DNA of 57,150 nucleotides. Origin: Nostoc spongiaeforme FACHB-130. Lineage in GTDB: Bacteria; Cyanobacteriota; Cyanobacteriia; Cyanobacteriales; Nostocaceae. Below are positions 48,290 to 57,042 of the stretch, one piece after another; positions within the stretch are counted from its first letter, which is position 1, and each line of letters starts with the position of its first letter. A program made the position numbers and the translations under genes. Under the pieces are notes generated by a model that saw nothing but the letters and a program-made list of their open reading frames with translations, was not told the DNA's origin and made no database searches. The stretch is from contig NZ_JACJTB010000045.1 of NCBI RefSeq assembly GCF_014698475.1, positions 1-57,150 on the forward strand, given 5' to 3'.

Positions 48290-48410
48290 ACCCCGCATTT
48301 GCTGACGCAAACGCTCCCCTCCCCGCTTGCGGAGAGAAGTTGCGTGCGGGGGTTCCCCCCGTTGAGCAAACTTCGGGGGAGGGGTTGGGGGTGGGGTTGA
48401 AATGTACCTC
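48290..48410. repeat. Inverted C/G-tract element containing the AGTTGCGTG repeat, copy 3
   Basis: ACCCCACCCC and CTCCCCTCCCC on the left mirror GGGGAGGGG and GGGTGGGG on the right. Between them lies GGAGAGAAGTTGCGTGCGGG, then CCCCCCG and TTGAGCAAACTTC, the same hairpin family as at 8650 and 21988. Perhaps a hairpin of over 100 bases. It occupies the gap before the DUF928 gene. Confidence 0.65.
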
Positions 48411-48508
48411 ATCCAACCGAGAACCGCTATAACTGAATTCCTGGAACAAGCCAGTAAGTAAAAATTTATCAGTTTTTGTAAATCTCAAACCAAAGCAATA
48501 TCATCAAT

Positions 48509-49252
48509 ATGAAATGGATTAATTCATCCGTATATTTTGCCGTCTTGTCCATATTGTGCTTAGACGTTCTGCCAATTTCTAGTCTCACAGCACAAGTAAA
48601 AGCTGAATCTGTCTCAAAAACGCAAGGATGGCAAATTAGCCAAGCATTTAAGCCACCAAAACGCGGAGATCCACCCGCCAGTGCTGGTGGTTCAACTCGT
48701 GGTTCTAGTTGTTTGAAAGGCAAGAAACAAATAGTCCCTCTCTTACCTCCAAATAAACTAGGTTTGACATTAGCTGAACGTCCCACATTTTTTTTGTTTG
48801 TACCGGAATCTTCAGTCAAAACAGCCAAGTTTGTGCTTTTAACTGACCAAGATGAAAATTCTGTTTACGAAACAACCTTGAAGCTGCCAAATAAACCTGG
48901 AATTATCAGTTTTACCTTACCTAAGACTGCCCCAGAATTGGCAGTTGGGAAAACTTACCATTGGTATTTCACTGTTGTTTGTAATTCTCAAGATGCCAGC
49001 ACAAATCCTTGGGTAGATGGTTGGGTAGAACGCACTGAAGCGGAAGCCTCATTGTCAGCAGCATTAGCCAAAACACAACCACGCAAATTACCTAGCCTTT
49101 ATGCTGAAGCTGGGATTTGGTACGAAGCACTGGCAACTTCAGCTCAATTACGGCGCAGTGAGCCGAAAAATGTCCGAGCCAGAATTGATTGGTGGACATT
49201 ATTGAAATCAGTGAATTTAAATACACTGGCTTCTGAGCAATTTGTTGATTGA
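48509..49252 (+). CDS. DUF928 exported protein
   Basis: The 247-residue protein has a signal peptide (VYFAVLSILCLDVLPISSLT). The DUF928 domain (about 47-240) has blocks GSSCLKGKKQIVPLLPPNKL, TLAERPTFFLFVPESS, GKTYHWYFTVVC, and a C-terminal EAGIWYEALATSAQLR. DUF928 genes in cyanobacteria often lie beside CHASE2-domain proteins, as here (250 bases before one, same strand). The pairing suggests that the DUF928 protein is periplasmic and interacts with the CHASE2 sensor (inference). A stretch at residues 50-64 (KRGDPPASAGGSTRGSS) resembles translated repeat DNA. ATG 48509. Confidence 0.85.
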   Translation: MKWINSSVYFAVLSILCLDVLPISSLTAQVKAESVSKTQGWQISQAFKPPKRGDPPASAGGSTRGSSCLKGKKQIVPLLPPNKLGLTLAERPTFFLFVPESSVKTAKFVLLTDQDENSVYETTLKLPNKPGIISFTLPKTAPELAVGKTYHWYFTVVCNSQDASTNPWVDGWVERTEAEASLSAALAKTQPRKLPSLYAEAGIWYEALATSAQLRRSEPKNVRARIDWWTLLKSVNLNTLASEQFVD

Positions 49253-49502
49253 TGTAAAAGTGACTAAAGCAGAATTCAGTAGTCAGAATTCAGAAGCAAC
49301 TAGTATTTAAGACATCCAAATTTTCAAGTTGGCAGCAGTGTTTAACTCTGTTGGTTTGTCTAAGGTTGGACACAGAATGAATTCTGGCTCCTGACTCCTG
49401 AATTCTATTTGATCAGTAAATAGGTAACAAAAAATACGGATAGGTAACTGGGGAGTGCGAATTGAATGAAAAACTAATTTGCTATACCCAGTACCTAAAA
49501 TT

Positions 49503-51725
49503 ATGATGTGGTCAAAACTTAAGCCGCAAATTTGGCAATGGCGGGGTGTTTTATTTGCTGTTCCTAGTATGACAGCCTTAGTGATTGGCTTAAGGTTGAT
49601 GGGTTGGTTGCAACTATTAGAGTTAGTAGCGTTGGATCATTTTTTCCAAATGCGTCCTTCAGAATCAGTTGATAGCCGCATTGTGATTGTCGAGATTAAT
49701 GAAGCAGATATCCGTCGGCAAACGCAATGGCCAATGACTGATGCTGCTTTAGCTACTGTGTTAGAGAAAATCAAGCAACAAAAACCCAGGGCGATTGGTT
49801 TAGATATTTATCGTGATTTACCAGTTAATCCTGGTCATCAAGATTTAGTGAAAGTATTTAAATCGACACCTAATATTATTGGAGTCCAAAAAGTTTCTGA
49901 TACTATTGATAGTTCTGCTGTGAATGCTTCGCCTGTATTGAAGCAACAGCATCAAATTGGATCAAATGATTTACCTATAGATATTGATGGCAAAATTAGA
50001 CGCGGATTGCTCTACGTTAATTTAAAAAACGACGAAGTTTTAGAAAGCTTTGCTTTGAAGCTGGCTTTGTTATATTTAAAGCCTGAAGGGATTACCGAGC
50101 AACCATCAGTCAAGAACCCAAACTATTTACAGTTAGGCAAAGGTATTTTTCCAATCTTTGAGGCTAATGATGGCAGTTATATTCGGGCGAATGCTGGTAG
50201 TTATCAAGTGCTGCTCAACTATCGAGGACGAACACAAAAGTTTCAAAAAATTTCTTTAACTCAAATCCAAACCAATCAGATTTCGGCAGATTTGCTGCGG
50301 GATAAGGTGGTACTAATTGGCGCAACGGCTGAAAGTTTAAAAGATTTATTTTATACGCCATATAGTAGTAGTGTGTTTGCTGCACCAGAGCGTATGGCTG
50401 GTGTGACGATTCATGCAAATTTAATTAGTCAAATTTTGAGTGCTGCTCTAGATGGTCGTCCACAAATTCAAAGTTTACCTGAGCCTTTAGAATATTTGTG
50501 GATTTTGAGTTGGTCGATCGCAGGTGCAACTTTATGTTGGGTACAACGCCACAATAGTCATCAAAAAATCCGTTTACCTATTAATGTGGTGTTAACGACT
50601 AGTACTTTAGTCGGCACTGGTTTTATAGCTTTTTTAGCTGGTTGGTGGATTCCGATTGTACCGCCATTTTTAGCATTAGCTGGTTCAGCGATCGCAGTTA
50701 CTTACTACATTGCAGAAACCGCCAATGGAATGCGGAAAACTTTTGGACGTTACCTGACTGATGAGGTCGTTGCTAATTTACTAGAAAATCCCACCGGCTT
50801 AACCATCGGTGGCGAACGCCGCAAAGTCACACTGCTATTTTCTGACTTACGTGGCTTTTCTGCCATGTCTGAACAGTTACCACCTGAACAAGTGGTGTCA
50901 GTTCTCAATTATTACCTAGAGGCAATGACTGATGTAATTAATCAGTACAAAGGTACGATTAATGAGTTTATGGGTGACGGTATCTTTGTGATGTTCGGTG
51001 CGCCTGTGAATCGTCCTGATGATTGTCAAAGAGCGATCGCTTGTGCAATTGCCATGCAATTAGTAATGCAGCAAGTCAATGAACATAATAAAAAAATGAA
51101 TCTCCCAATTCTAGAAATGGGTATTGGAATTAATACAGGTGAAGTTGTTGCTGGTAATATCGGTTCCCAAAAACGCGCTAAATATACAGTTGTTGGTAGC
51201 CATGTCAACTTGGCTTCTCGTGTCGAAACTTATACAGTCGGGGGACAAGTTTTAATTTCGGAAAATACCCTCAAAGAGGCTGACATTGAACTAAACATTG
51301 GCAACCAAATGCAAATCCAGCCTAAAGGCATCAGAGAATCAATCACTATTTATGAAGTTCACGGTGTTGGTGGGCAATATAATTTGTTTCTGCCCAACGA
51401 CGATGGGGAAATGGTGACTTTAACTCAGCCAGTTTTAGTCGAGTATACAATCTTACAAGGCAAACAAGCCGTTGGCACAGCATTTCCAGGGGAATTGATT
51501 AGCCTTTCCCCCAAGGTTGCACAGATGCGATCGCTCAATTCTTTAGAAGTCTTAAATAACCTGAAACTTAAATTACTCAATACCGAACTCAGCACCGAAG
51601 AAGATATTTACGCCAAGGTGATGAAAAAATCTGAGGTTGACGAACATCTGGTGACAATTCGCTTTACATCTGTACCACCAAAAGCGATCGCAGTTTTGGA
51701 ATCCAGCATTAATGCTAATCATTGA
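49503..51725 (+). CDS. CHASE2-domain adenylate/guanylate cyclase
   Basis: The 740-residue membrane protein has a first helix (VLFAVPSMTALVIGLRLMG) and a periplasmic CHASE2 sensor (about 45-320; RIVIVEINEADIRRQTQWPM, KPRAIGLDIYRDLP, FYTPYSSSVFAAPERMAG). Two or three helices follow (about 342-408), then a class III cyclase domain (about 435-620) with metal Asp motifs LLFSDLRGFSAMS and NEFMGDGIFVMFGAP, and KRAKYTVVGSHVNLASRVE. A further 100 residues at the C-terminus resemble a PilZ-like beta domain. It turns ATP to cAMP in response to an outside signal. ATG 49503 is preferred to the upstream TTG 49479. Confidence 0.92.
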   Translation: MMWSKLKPQIWQWRGVLFAVPSMTALVIGLRLMGWLQLLELVALDHFFQMRPSESVDSRIVIVEINEADIRRQTQWPMTDAALATVLEKIKQQKPRAIGLDIYRDLPVNPGHQDLVKVFKSTPNIIGVQKVSDTIDSSAVNASPVLKQQHQIGSNDLPIDIDGKIRRGLLYVNLKNDEVLESFALKLALLYLKPEGITEQPSVKNPNYLQLGKGIFPIFEANDGSYIRANAGSYQVLLNYRGRTQKFQKISLTQIQTNQISADLLRDKVVLIGATAESLKDLFYTPYSSSVFAAPERMAGVTIHANLISQILSAALDGRPQIQSLPEPLEYLWILSWSIAGATLCWVQRHNSHQKIRLPINVVLTTSTLVGTGFIAFLAGWWIPIVPPFLALAGSAIAVTYYIAETANGMRKTFGRYLTDEVVANLLENPTGLTIGGERRKVTLLFSDLRGFSAMSEQLPPEQVVSVLNYYLEAMTDVINQYKGTINEFMGDGIFVMFGAPVNRPDDCQRAIACAIAMQLVMQQVNEHNKKMNLPILEMGIGINTGEVVAGNIGSQKRAKYTVVGSHVNLASRVETYTVGGQVLISENTLKEADIELNIGNQMQIQPKGIRESITIYEVHGVGGQYNLFLPNDDGEMVTLTQPVLVEYTILQGKQAVGTAFPGELISLSPKVAQMRSLNSLEVLNNLKLKLLNTELSTEEDIYAKVMKKSEVDEHLVTIRFTSVPPKAIAVLESSINANH

Positions 51726-51726
51726 T

Positions 51727-51759
51727 TCCTACTCCCTATTCCCTACTCCCTACTCCCCA
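51727..51759. repeat. CTACTCC/CTATTCC heptamer array
   Basis: TCCTACTCCCTATTCCCTAC followed by further TCCCTACTCCC units, directly after the cyclase stop codon. A similar array lies at 43008-43040. Confidence 0.7.
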
Positions 51760-51816
51760 ATTCATAAGAAATCGATATTATAGAAAAGTAGACAAAACTT
51801 AAAAAATATTTATCAA

Positions 51817-53220
51817 ATGCTCATTGACTCGTCTGGCTTGTCCAAGGTCAAAGACTCGATAACCGAAAAAATCTTCTTCGGCCATGAACCCAGTGCCGAG
51901 TTAATTGCTATTCTTAGCGTTTACTTTGTCCAAGGGATTTTAGGACTAGCGCGTTTAGCTGTTAGCTTTTTCCTCAAGGATGAACTAATGCTGAGTCCGG
52001 CGCAGGTATCAGCATTATTTGGTGTTGTCGCCTTACCGTGGATGATCAAGCCGCTATTTGGCTTTATGTCTGACGGCTTACCAATTTTTGGCTATCGTCG
52101 CCGCCCATATTTAGTATTGTCTGGGATATTAGGTGCTATTGCTTGGGTGAGTATGGCCACAGTAGTTCATAGTAGCTGGGCGGCAACAGCTGCGATCGCC
52201 CTCAGTTCCCTGGCTGTAGCTGTCAGCGATGTCATAGTCGATTCCCTGGTTGTCGAACGAGCCAGAGTCGAATCCCAAGCAGATGCAGGCTCATTACAAT
52301 CTTTATGTTGGGGCGCATCGGCTGTTGGTGGTTTAGTCACAGCATACTTCAGTGGCATCTTGCTCGAACATTTCACCACCCGCACAGTATTTTTTATTAC
52401 CGCTTCTTTTCCGTTAATTGTCTCTGCGGCGGCTTGGTTTATTGCGGAATCTCCTGTTAATCAAGAAACTAACGATACTAATAACACTCAAGACCTAAGT
52501 ATCAAACATCAACTTAAACAACTACGCCAAGCAGTCAGCCAAAAAACAATTTGGCTACCAGCAGCTTTCGTCTTTATTTTGCAAGCTACCCCAACCGCCG
52601 AATCAGCTTTTTTCTACTTCAGTACCAACGAACTCCACTTTGAACCAGAATTTTTAGGAAGAGTCCGCCTAGTTACAAGTCTCGCCTCCTTATTAGGTAT
52701 TTGGATTTTTCAACGTTTTCTCAAAAGCGTTTCATTCCGGCTCATTTTTGGTTGGAGTACCGTGATTTCAGCAGCTTTAGGCATGACAATGCTGCTTTTG
52801 GTAACTCACACCAACCGAGCTTTAGGTATAGATGACCACTGGTTTAGTTTGGGAGATAGCCTCATTCTTACCGTAATGGGACAAATCGCCTATATGCCAG
52901 TTTTGGTATTAGCCGCCAGACTTTGCCCCCCTGGAGTCGAAGCAACCTTATTTGCTTTATTAATGTCCGTCTTTAACTTAGCCGGTATGGTCTCTTATGA
53001 ATTTGGAGCCATCATTATGCACTGGCTAGGTATCACCGAGAGTAACTTTGACTCACTGTGGATTTTGGTAATTATCACCAATCTCAGCACCTTGTTACCA
53101 CTAGTGTTTCTTAATTGGCTACCAAAAGAGGAAACCCAAACCGAAAGCTTACCAACTAACAGCGAACCATTCATTCAAAATTTAATACTCCCAGAACAAG
53201 AATCACAAGTGATTGAATAA
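51817..53220 (+). CDS. Folate/biopterin (BT1-family) transporter
   Basis: The 467-residue inner-membrane protein has about 12 hydrophobic helices. It matches the folate-biopterin transporter family known from cyanobacteria, plant plastids and trypanosomatids: YFVQGILGLARLAVSFFLKD near the start, PWMIKPLFGFMSDGLPIFGY, RRRPYLVLSGILGAIAW, and SDVIVDSLVVERARVESQAD. These motifs are diagnostic. It imports folate or pterins (known from cyanobacterial and plant homologues). It shares direction with the cyclase gene but is separated by about 90 bases containing a heptamer array. ATG 51817. Confidence 0.94.
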   Translation: MLIDSSGLSKVKDSITEKIFFGHEPSAELIAILSVYFVQGILGLARLAVSFFLKDELMLSPAQVSALFGVVALPWMIKPLFGFMSDGLPIFGYRRRPYLVLSGILGAIAWVSMATVVHSSWAATAAIALSSLAVAVSDVIVDSLVVERARVESQADAGSLQSLCWGASAVGGLVTAYFSGILLEHFTTRTVFFITASFPLIVSAAAWFIAESPVNQETNDTNNTQDLSIKHQLKQLRQAVSQKTIWLPAAFVFILQATPTAESAFFYFSTNELHFEPEFLGRVRLVTSLASLLGIWIFQRFLKSVSFRLIFGWSTVISAALGMTMLLLVTHTNRALGIDDHWFSLGDSLILTVMGQIAYMPVLVLAARLCPPGVEATLFALLMSVFNLAGMVSYEFGAIIMHWLGITESNFDSLWILVIITNLSTLLPLVFLNWLPKEETQTESLPTNSEPFIQNLILPEQESQVIE

Positions 53221-53419
53221 AAATCAGAATTCAGAAGTCAGAATTGATCGGAGTTGGTTAATTAGTAATATCCATGATTAGCATTTCTATCTATAGCAAT
53301 CCTAAATCATTTGTGAAATCTCTTTCTTTTTCTCTTTCTCTTTCTTTGTGTCCTACCCTTCGGGAAGCCGCTATCGTGTCTATGCGCCTTTGCGTCTCTG
53401 CGTGAAAAAAATCAAAACT

Positions 53420-54916
53420 ATGCAGAATTTAAAAAATCAAGAATTACAAAAATCTTACAATCTAGAAGATTGGCAGAAAGGATATGAATCTCTACCCCAA
53501 GAATATGATTATTGGATTGATGAGATAGAAGGACAAATCCCCCCACAACTCCAAGGTACACTTTTTAGAAATGGCCCTGGATTATTGGATATAAATGGAC
53601 AACGTATTCATCATCCCATTGATGGCGATGGAATGATTAGCCGCATTACATTCAATCAAGGTCGCGCTCATTTCCGTAATCGCTTTGTGCAGACTGATGA
53701 TTATTTAGCAGAACAAAAAGCCGGAAAAATTTTATATCGCGGTGCATTTGGCACTCAAAAACCCGGTGGTTGGTTAGCGAATCTTTTCGATTTCAAAATT
53801 AAGAACACTGCCAACACCAGCGTTATTTATTGGGCAGAAAAACTGTTGGCATTGTGGGAAGGTGAAGACCCTTATCGCCTCGACCCATACACACTAGAAA
53901 CCTTGGGTAGAGAAAATTTTCACGGTTTATTATCAGAGCGTCAACCCTTTAGCGCCCATCCCCGCATTGACCCTAGTAGTTATCAAGATGGTGGCGCACC
54001 TTGTCTAGTGAACTTTTCCAGTAACCCAGGGCTATCAACTAAACTGAGTGTTTTTGAACTTAACCAAATCGGTAAAGTTCTGAGAAAGTATGATTATACT
54101 ATTCCTGGCTTCTGCTTTATTCACGATTTTGTCATTACACCCAATTACTATATATTCTTTCAAAATCCTGTCACCTTTAATCCCCTATTATTTGCTTTGG
54201 GTATTAGTAGTGCCGCAGAAAGTATCAAGTTTCAACCCAACAAGTTGACGCGGATTTTAGTAATTCCCCGCACTCCCCAAGAAGGACAACAAAACGTCCA
54301 AGTTTTAGAAACTCAAGCAGGCTTTATTTTCCATCACGCCAATGCTTTTGAGGTGGGCAATGAAATATTCATTGATACTATTTGCTATGAGAATTTTCCC
54401 GAACTAGAACCAGCCAGCGATTTTCGCCAAGTTGATTTTGAGCAGTTTCCCCCCGGTAATATTTGGCGGTTTCACCTAAATCTTGATAGTCAAACGGTAC
54501 AAAAGAAATTAATCACAAATCATAGTTGTGAATTTCCTAGTGTAAATCCTAATAAAGTCGGGCGTTATTATCGCTATGTGTATGTAGCTGCGGCTCATGC
54601 AGAGACGGGACATGCTCCTGGACAAGCAATTCTCAAACTAGATTTAGAAACAGGAGCAAAACAACTTTGGAGTGATGCACCCCGTGGCTTTGTAGGCGAA
54701 CCAATTTTTGTACCCCGTCCTGGTGCTGAACAAGAAGATGATGGTTGGATACTCACTTTGGTTTACGATGCGGCTCATCACCGTTCAGATGTGGTAATTT
54801 TAGATGCTAGTGATTTAACCAAAGGTGCGATCGCTCGTCTACACCTCAAACATCACATCCCCTATGGCTTTCATGGTCATTTCACTTCTGAGCTATTCTG
54901 CCCAATTGATCCCTGA
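53420..54916 (+). CDS. Carotenoid oxygenase (apocarotenoid 15,15'-oxygenase type)
   Basis: The 498-residue non-heme iron enzyme cleaves apocarotenoids at a central double bond to give retinal-type products. It has the seven-bladed propeller pattern with the four iron-binding histidines visible in SAHPRIDPS, CFIHDFVITPNYY, FHHANAFE, and GFHGHFTSELF. Many segments closely resemble Synechocystis ACO (for example GTLFRNGPGLL, DGDGMI, AEQKAGKILYRGAFG, KHHIPYGFHG). The frame opens at GTG 53348 inside repeat DNA; ATG 53420 (MQNLKNQELQ) is chosen. An intrinsic terminator follows. Retinal supply would matter if a rhodopsin is present elsewhere. Confidence 0.95.
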   Translation: MQNLKNQELQKSYNLEDWQKGYESLPQEYDYWIDEIEGQIPPQLQGTLFRNGPGLLDINGQRIHHPIDGDGMISRITFNQGRAHFRNRFVQTDDYLAEQKAGKILYRGAFGTQKPGGWLANLFDFKIKNTANTSVIYWAEKLLALWEGEDPYRLDPYTLETLGRENFHGLLSERQPFSAHPRIDPSSYQDGGAPCLVNFSSNPGLSTKLSVFELNQIGKVLRKYDYTIPGFCFIHDFVITPNYYIFFQNPVTFNPLLFALGISSAAESIKFQPNKLTRILVIPRTPQEGQQNVQVLETQAGFIFHHANAFEVGNEIFIDTICYENFPELEPASDFRQVDFEQFPPGNIWRFHLNLDSQTVQKKLITNHSCEFPSVNPNKVGRYYRYVYVAAAHAETGHAPGQAILKLDLETGAKQLWSDAPRGFVGEPIFVPRPGAEQEDDGWILTLVYDAAHHRSDVVILDASDLTKGAIARLHLKHHIPYGFHGHFTSELFCPIDP

Positions 54917-54945
54917 TGTATAAATATTGATTATTCACTGTTTAT

Positions 54946-54977
54946 AAAGCACATTTCACCAGAACTGTGCTTTTTTT
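54946..54977 (+). terminator. Intrinsic terminator after the carotenoid oxygenase
   Basis: AAAGCACA (54946-54953) pairs with TGTGCTTT (54966-54973), the T-run continuing to 54977. It also isolates gdhA from upstream transcription. Confidence 0.85.
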
Positions 54978-54993
54978 AACAAAAAATAAAATT

Positions 54994-55034
54994 GTAACAA
55001 AAACTACAGAAAATAATTCATTTTTGAATATAGA
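54994..55034 (+). promoter_or_regulatory. NtcA-type activated promoter of gdhA
   Basis: GTA-N8-TAC (54994-55007, GTAACAAAAACTAC) matches the NtcA-binding consensus. TATAGA (55029-55034) lies 21 bases after the site, close to the usual 22-base spacing of class II NtcA promoters. NtcA is the global nitrogen-control activator of cyanobacteria; the site stands about 90 bases before a nitrogen-assimilation gene, so direct regulation is likely though unproven. Confidence 0.7.
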
Positions 55035-55094
55035 GGATAAGCTAGGCATATATGTATCCAGTTCGCAAAGATACCGCGATGAGGAGAAACTTTT

Positions 55095-56384
55095 ATGATT
55101 GCAACACCGACAATGCCTCTAGAAGCCGCTACACCAGCCCATATATGCCCATTCGATCAAGCTTGTAGCTACTTAGAAGCAGCCGGGAAAGAATTAAGGT
55201 TAGACCAAGGTGTACTGGAAATTCTCAGCCATCCGCGCAAAGTTGTCACAGTTTCCATTCCCGTGAAACTAGACAATGGTGAAGTGCGAGTATTAGCAGG
55301 ACATCGGGTACAACACTCGGATATTTTAGGCCCCTACAAAGGCGGAATTCGTTATCATCCGGCTGTCACATTGCGGGAAGTTTCAGCACTCGCTATGTTG
55401 ATGACTTGGAAATGTGCGTTGTTGGGTATTCCTTATGGTGGTGCAAAGGGAGGAATTGCCATTGATCCACAACAATATAGTGTGGGAGAACTAGAACGCA
55501 TTACCCGGCGTTACACTAGCGAATTAATTAAAGATATCGGCCCGTCCGTAGATATCCCTGCGCCAGATATGGGTACTTCTGCCCGTGAAATGGCTTGGAT
55601 GATGGATACTTATTCTGTGAATGTTGGTCATGCTGTCCCAGGGGTTGTGACTGGTAAACCCCTATCTGTAGGTGGTTCCCTTGGTAGAGAAAAGGCCACC
55701 GGACGCGGCACAATGATTATTGTGCGGGAAGCTTTAGCAGACCAAGGCAGAACTTTAGCAGGAGTGCGAGTTGTTATTCAAGGTTTTGGTAATGTTGGTG
55801 GTGCAGCAGCTGAACTACTTCACCAAGCAGGCGCGAAAGTTATAGCAGTCTCCACCGGGACAGGTGGAGTATATGCGGCTGATGGGTTGGATATTCCCGC
55901 TTTAAAAGCTTACGCCGCCGAAAATCGTCACCATTTGGCTGGTTTCCCCAACGCTACAGTTATTACCAACGCCGAATTACTGACTTTACCTTGCGATGTC
56001 TTGATTCCGGCGGCTTTAGAAAACCAAATTACAGCAGAGAATGTCCATCAAATACAGGCGCAAATTATCGCTGAAGCCGCTAACGGCCCTGTAACTTTAG
56101 AAGCCAACCGTGTTCTAGAAGCGCAGGGTGTAACTGTACTACCAGATATTTTGGCCAATGCTGGGGGTGTGGTAGTGAGTTATCTGGAATGGGTGCAAGG
56201 TTTGTCTTACCTATTTTGGGATGAAGAAAGAGTCAACCGCGAAATGGAACATTTGATGGTGCAAGCTTACCATCAAGTGATTCAACAGTCTAAAGTGCGC
56301 CAAGTTCCTCTGCGGTTAGCAGCCTATACTTTGGGTGTAGGCAGAGTAGCACAGGCATTGAGCGATCGCGGTCTTTATCCTTGA
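55095..56384 (+). CDS. gdhA: Glutamate dehydrogenase (Glu/Leu/Phe/Val family)
   Basis: It interconverts 2-oxoglutarate plus ammonium and glutamate using NAD(P)H, in the cytoplasm. The 429-residue protein has the substrate-binding motif GPYKGGIRYHP, catalytic Lys in LGIPYGGAKGGI, and PAPDMGTSAREMAWM. The Rossmann motif is VVIQGFGNVGGAAAELLHQ, and later come LIPAALENQI and AEAANGPVT. The length fits the hexameric family. The N-terminus (TPTMPLEAATPAHICPFDQ) is slightly extended. A strong GAGGAG ribosome-binding site precedes ATG 55095. An NtcA-type promoter lies upstream and an AGAGACG hairpin follows. Confidence 0.95.
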   Translation: MIATPTMPLEAATPAHICPFDQACSYLEAAGKELRLDQGVLEILSHPRKVVTVSIPVKLDNGEVRVLAGHRVQHSDILGPYKGGIRYHPAVTLREVSALAMLMTWKCALLGIPYGGAKGGIAIDPQQYSVGELERITRRYTSELIKDIGPSVDIPAPDMGTSAREMAWMMDTYSVNVGHAVPGVVTGKPLSVGGSLGREKATGRGTMIIVREALADQGRTLAGVRVVIQGFGNVGGAAAELLHQAGAKVIAVSTGTGGVYAADGLDIPALKAYAAENRHHLAGFPNATVITNAELLTLPCDVLIPAALENQITAENVHQIQAQIIAEAANGPVTLEANRVLEAQGVTVLPDILANAGGVVVSYLEWVQGLSYLFWDEERVNREMEHLMVQAYHQVIQQSKVRQVPLRLAAYTLGVGRVAQALSDRGLYP

Positions 56385-56398
56385 TAATTACATAAAGT

Positions 56399-56423
56399 AG
56401 AGACGTTGCTATGCAGCGTCTCT
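56399..56423. repeat. Palindromic AGAGACG hairpin after gdhA
   Basis: AGAGACG-T-TGC and GCA-G-CGTCTCT pair over 11 positions (one T-G) with a 3-base loop; relative of the element at 5062-5086. Position 15 bases past the stop suggests a role at the transcript end. Confidence 0.7.
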
Positions 56424-56651
56424 CCAGCAGAAAGGAGTCAGGTTGTGAAAGATCATTTTTCAGTTCTAGTCAGTCAAAATTAATATATGCTGAATGTATA
56501 ATTTAGGTGAGTAATATCAAGTTCGGGTAATTAGTTATAATTCCGGAAATCGGTGGAGAAATGTAAACACCCTTTCCTATGCTCCCTTGCGTCCTCAGAT
56601 CCTTCTGCGGTCTTAATGATAATTATTTCACCGAACACGATATAACAGCTT

Positions 56652-57020
56652 ATGACCCCGCAAGAATTTAGTTTATTAATTGTATCAATCCTCATCAGCA
56701 CAGCCGGACAATTTTTTTTGAAAATAGGCGCAAATAAATTAGGCAGGGTTAACTTAGGCAACGCAATCACTCACATTCTTAGTATTATCACAATACCAGA
56801 ACTATTAATTGGATTAACTTGCTATGGTTTTGGTGCTATGTTTTATATCCTACTACTGTCTAGAGTTAACCTGAGCGTTGCTGGCCCATCTGTATCTATA
56901 GGTTACATTTTTTCTGTGTTGCTTGGCTATTGGATATTGAAAGAGCCGATACCTTTCATTCGCTTAGTTGGTTTAAGCTTTATTGTTGTGGGTGTAATCT
57001 TAGTGGTTTGGCGCAAATAA
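56652..57020 (+). CDS. Half-size EamA/DMT-type transporter
   Basis: The 122-residue membrane protein has four predicted helices (about 8-22, 45-70, 74-95 and 100-119). It matches one EamA repeat of the drug/metabolite transporter superfamily: LISTAGQFFLKIGANKLG near the start and GYIFSVLLGYWILKEPIPFI, then RLVGLSFIVVGVILVVW. Full DMT exporters have two such repeats, so this protein probably dimerises, like small multidrug-resistance or aminoarabinose-flippase subunits. Substrate unknown. ATG 56652, weak ribosome-binding site. No partner gene is seen in the window. Confidence 0.85.
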   Translation: MTPQEFSLLIVSILISTAGQFFLKIGANKLGRVNLGNAITHILSIITIPELLIGLTCYGFGAMFYILLLSRVNLSVAGPSVSIGYIFSVLLGYWILKEPIPFIRLVGLSFIVVGVILVVWRK

Positions 57021-57042
57021 TAAACTGTCTATATAGTACGCC

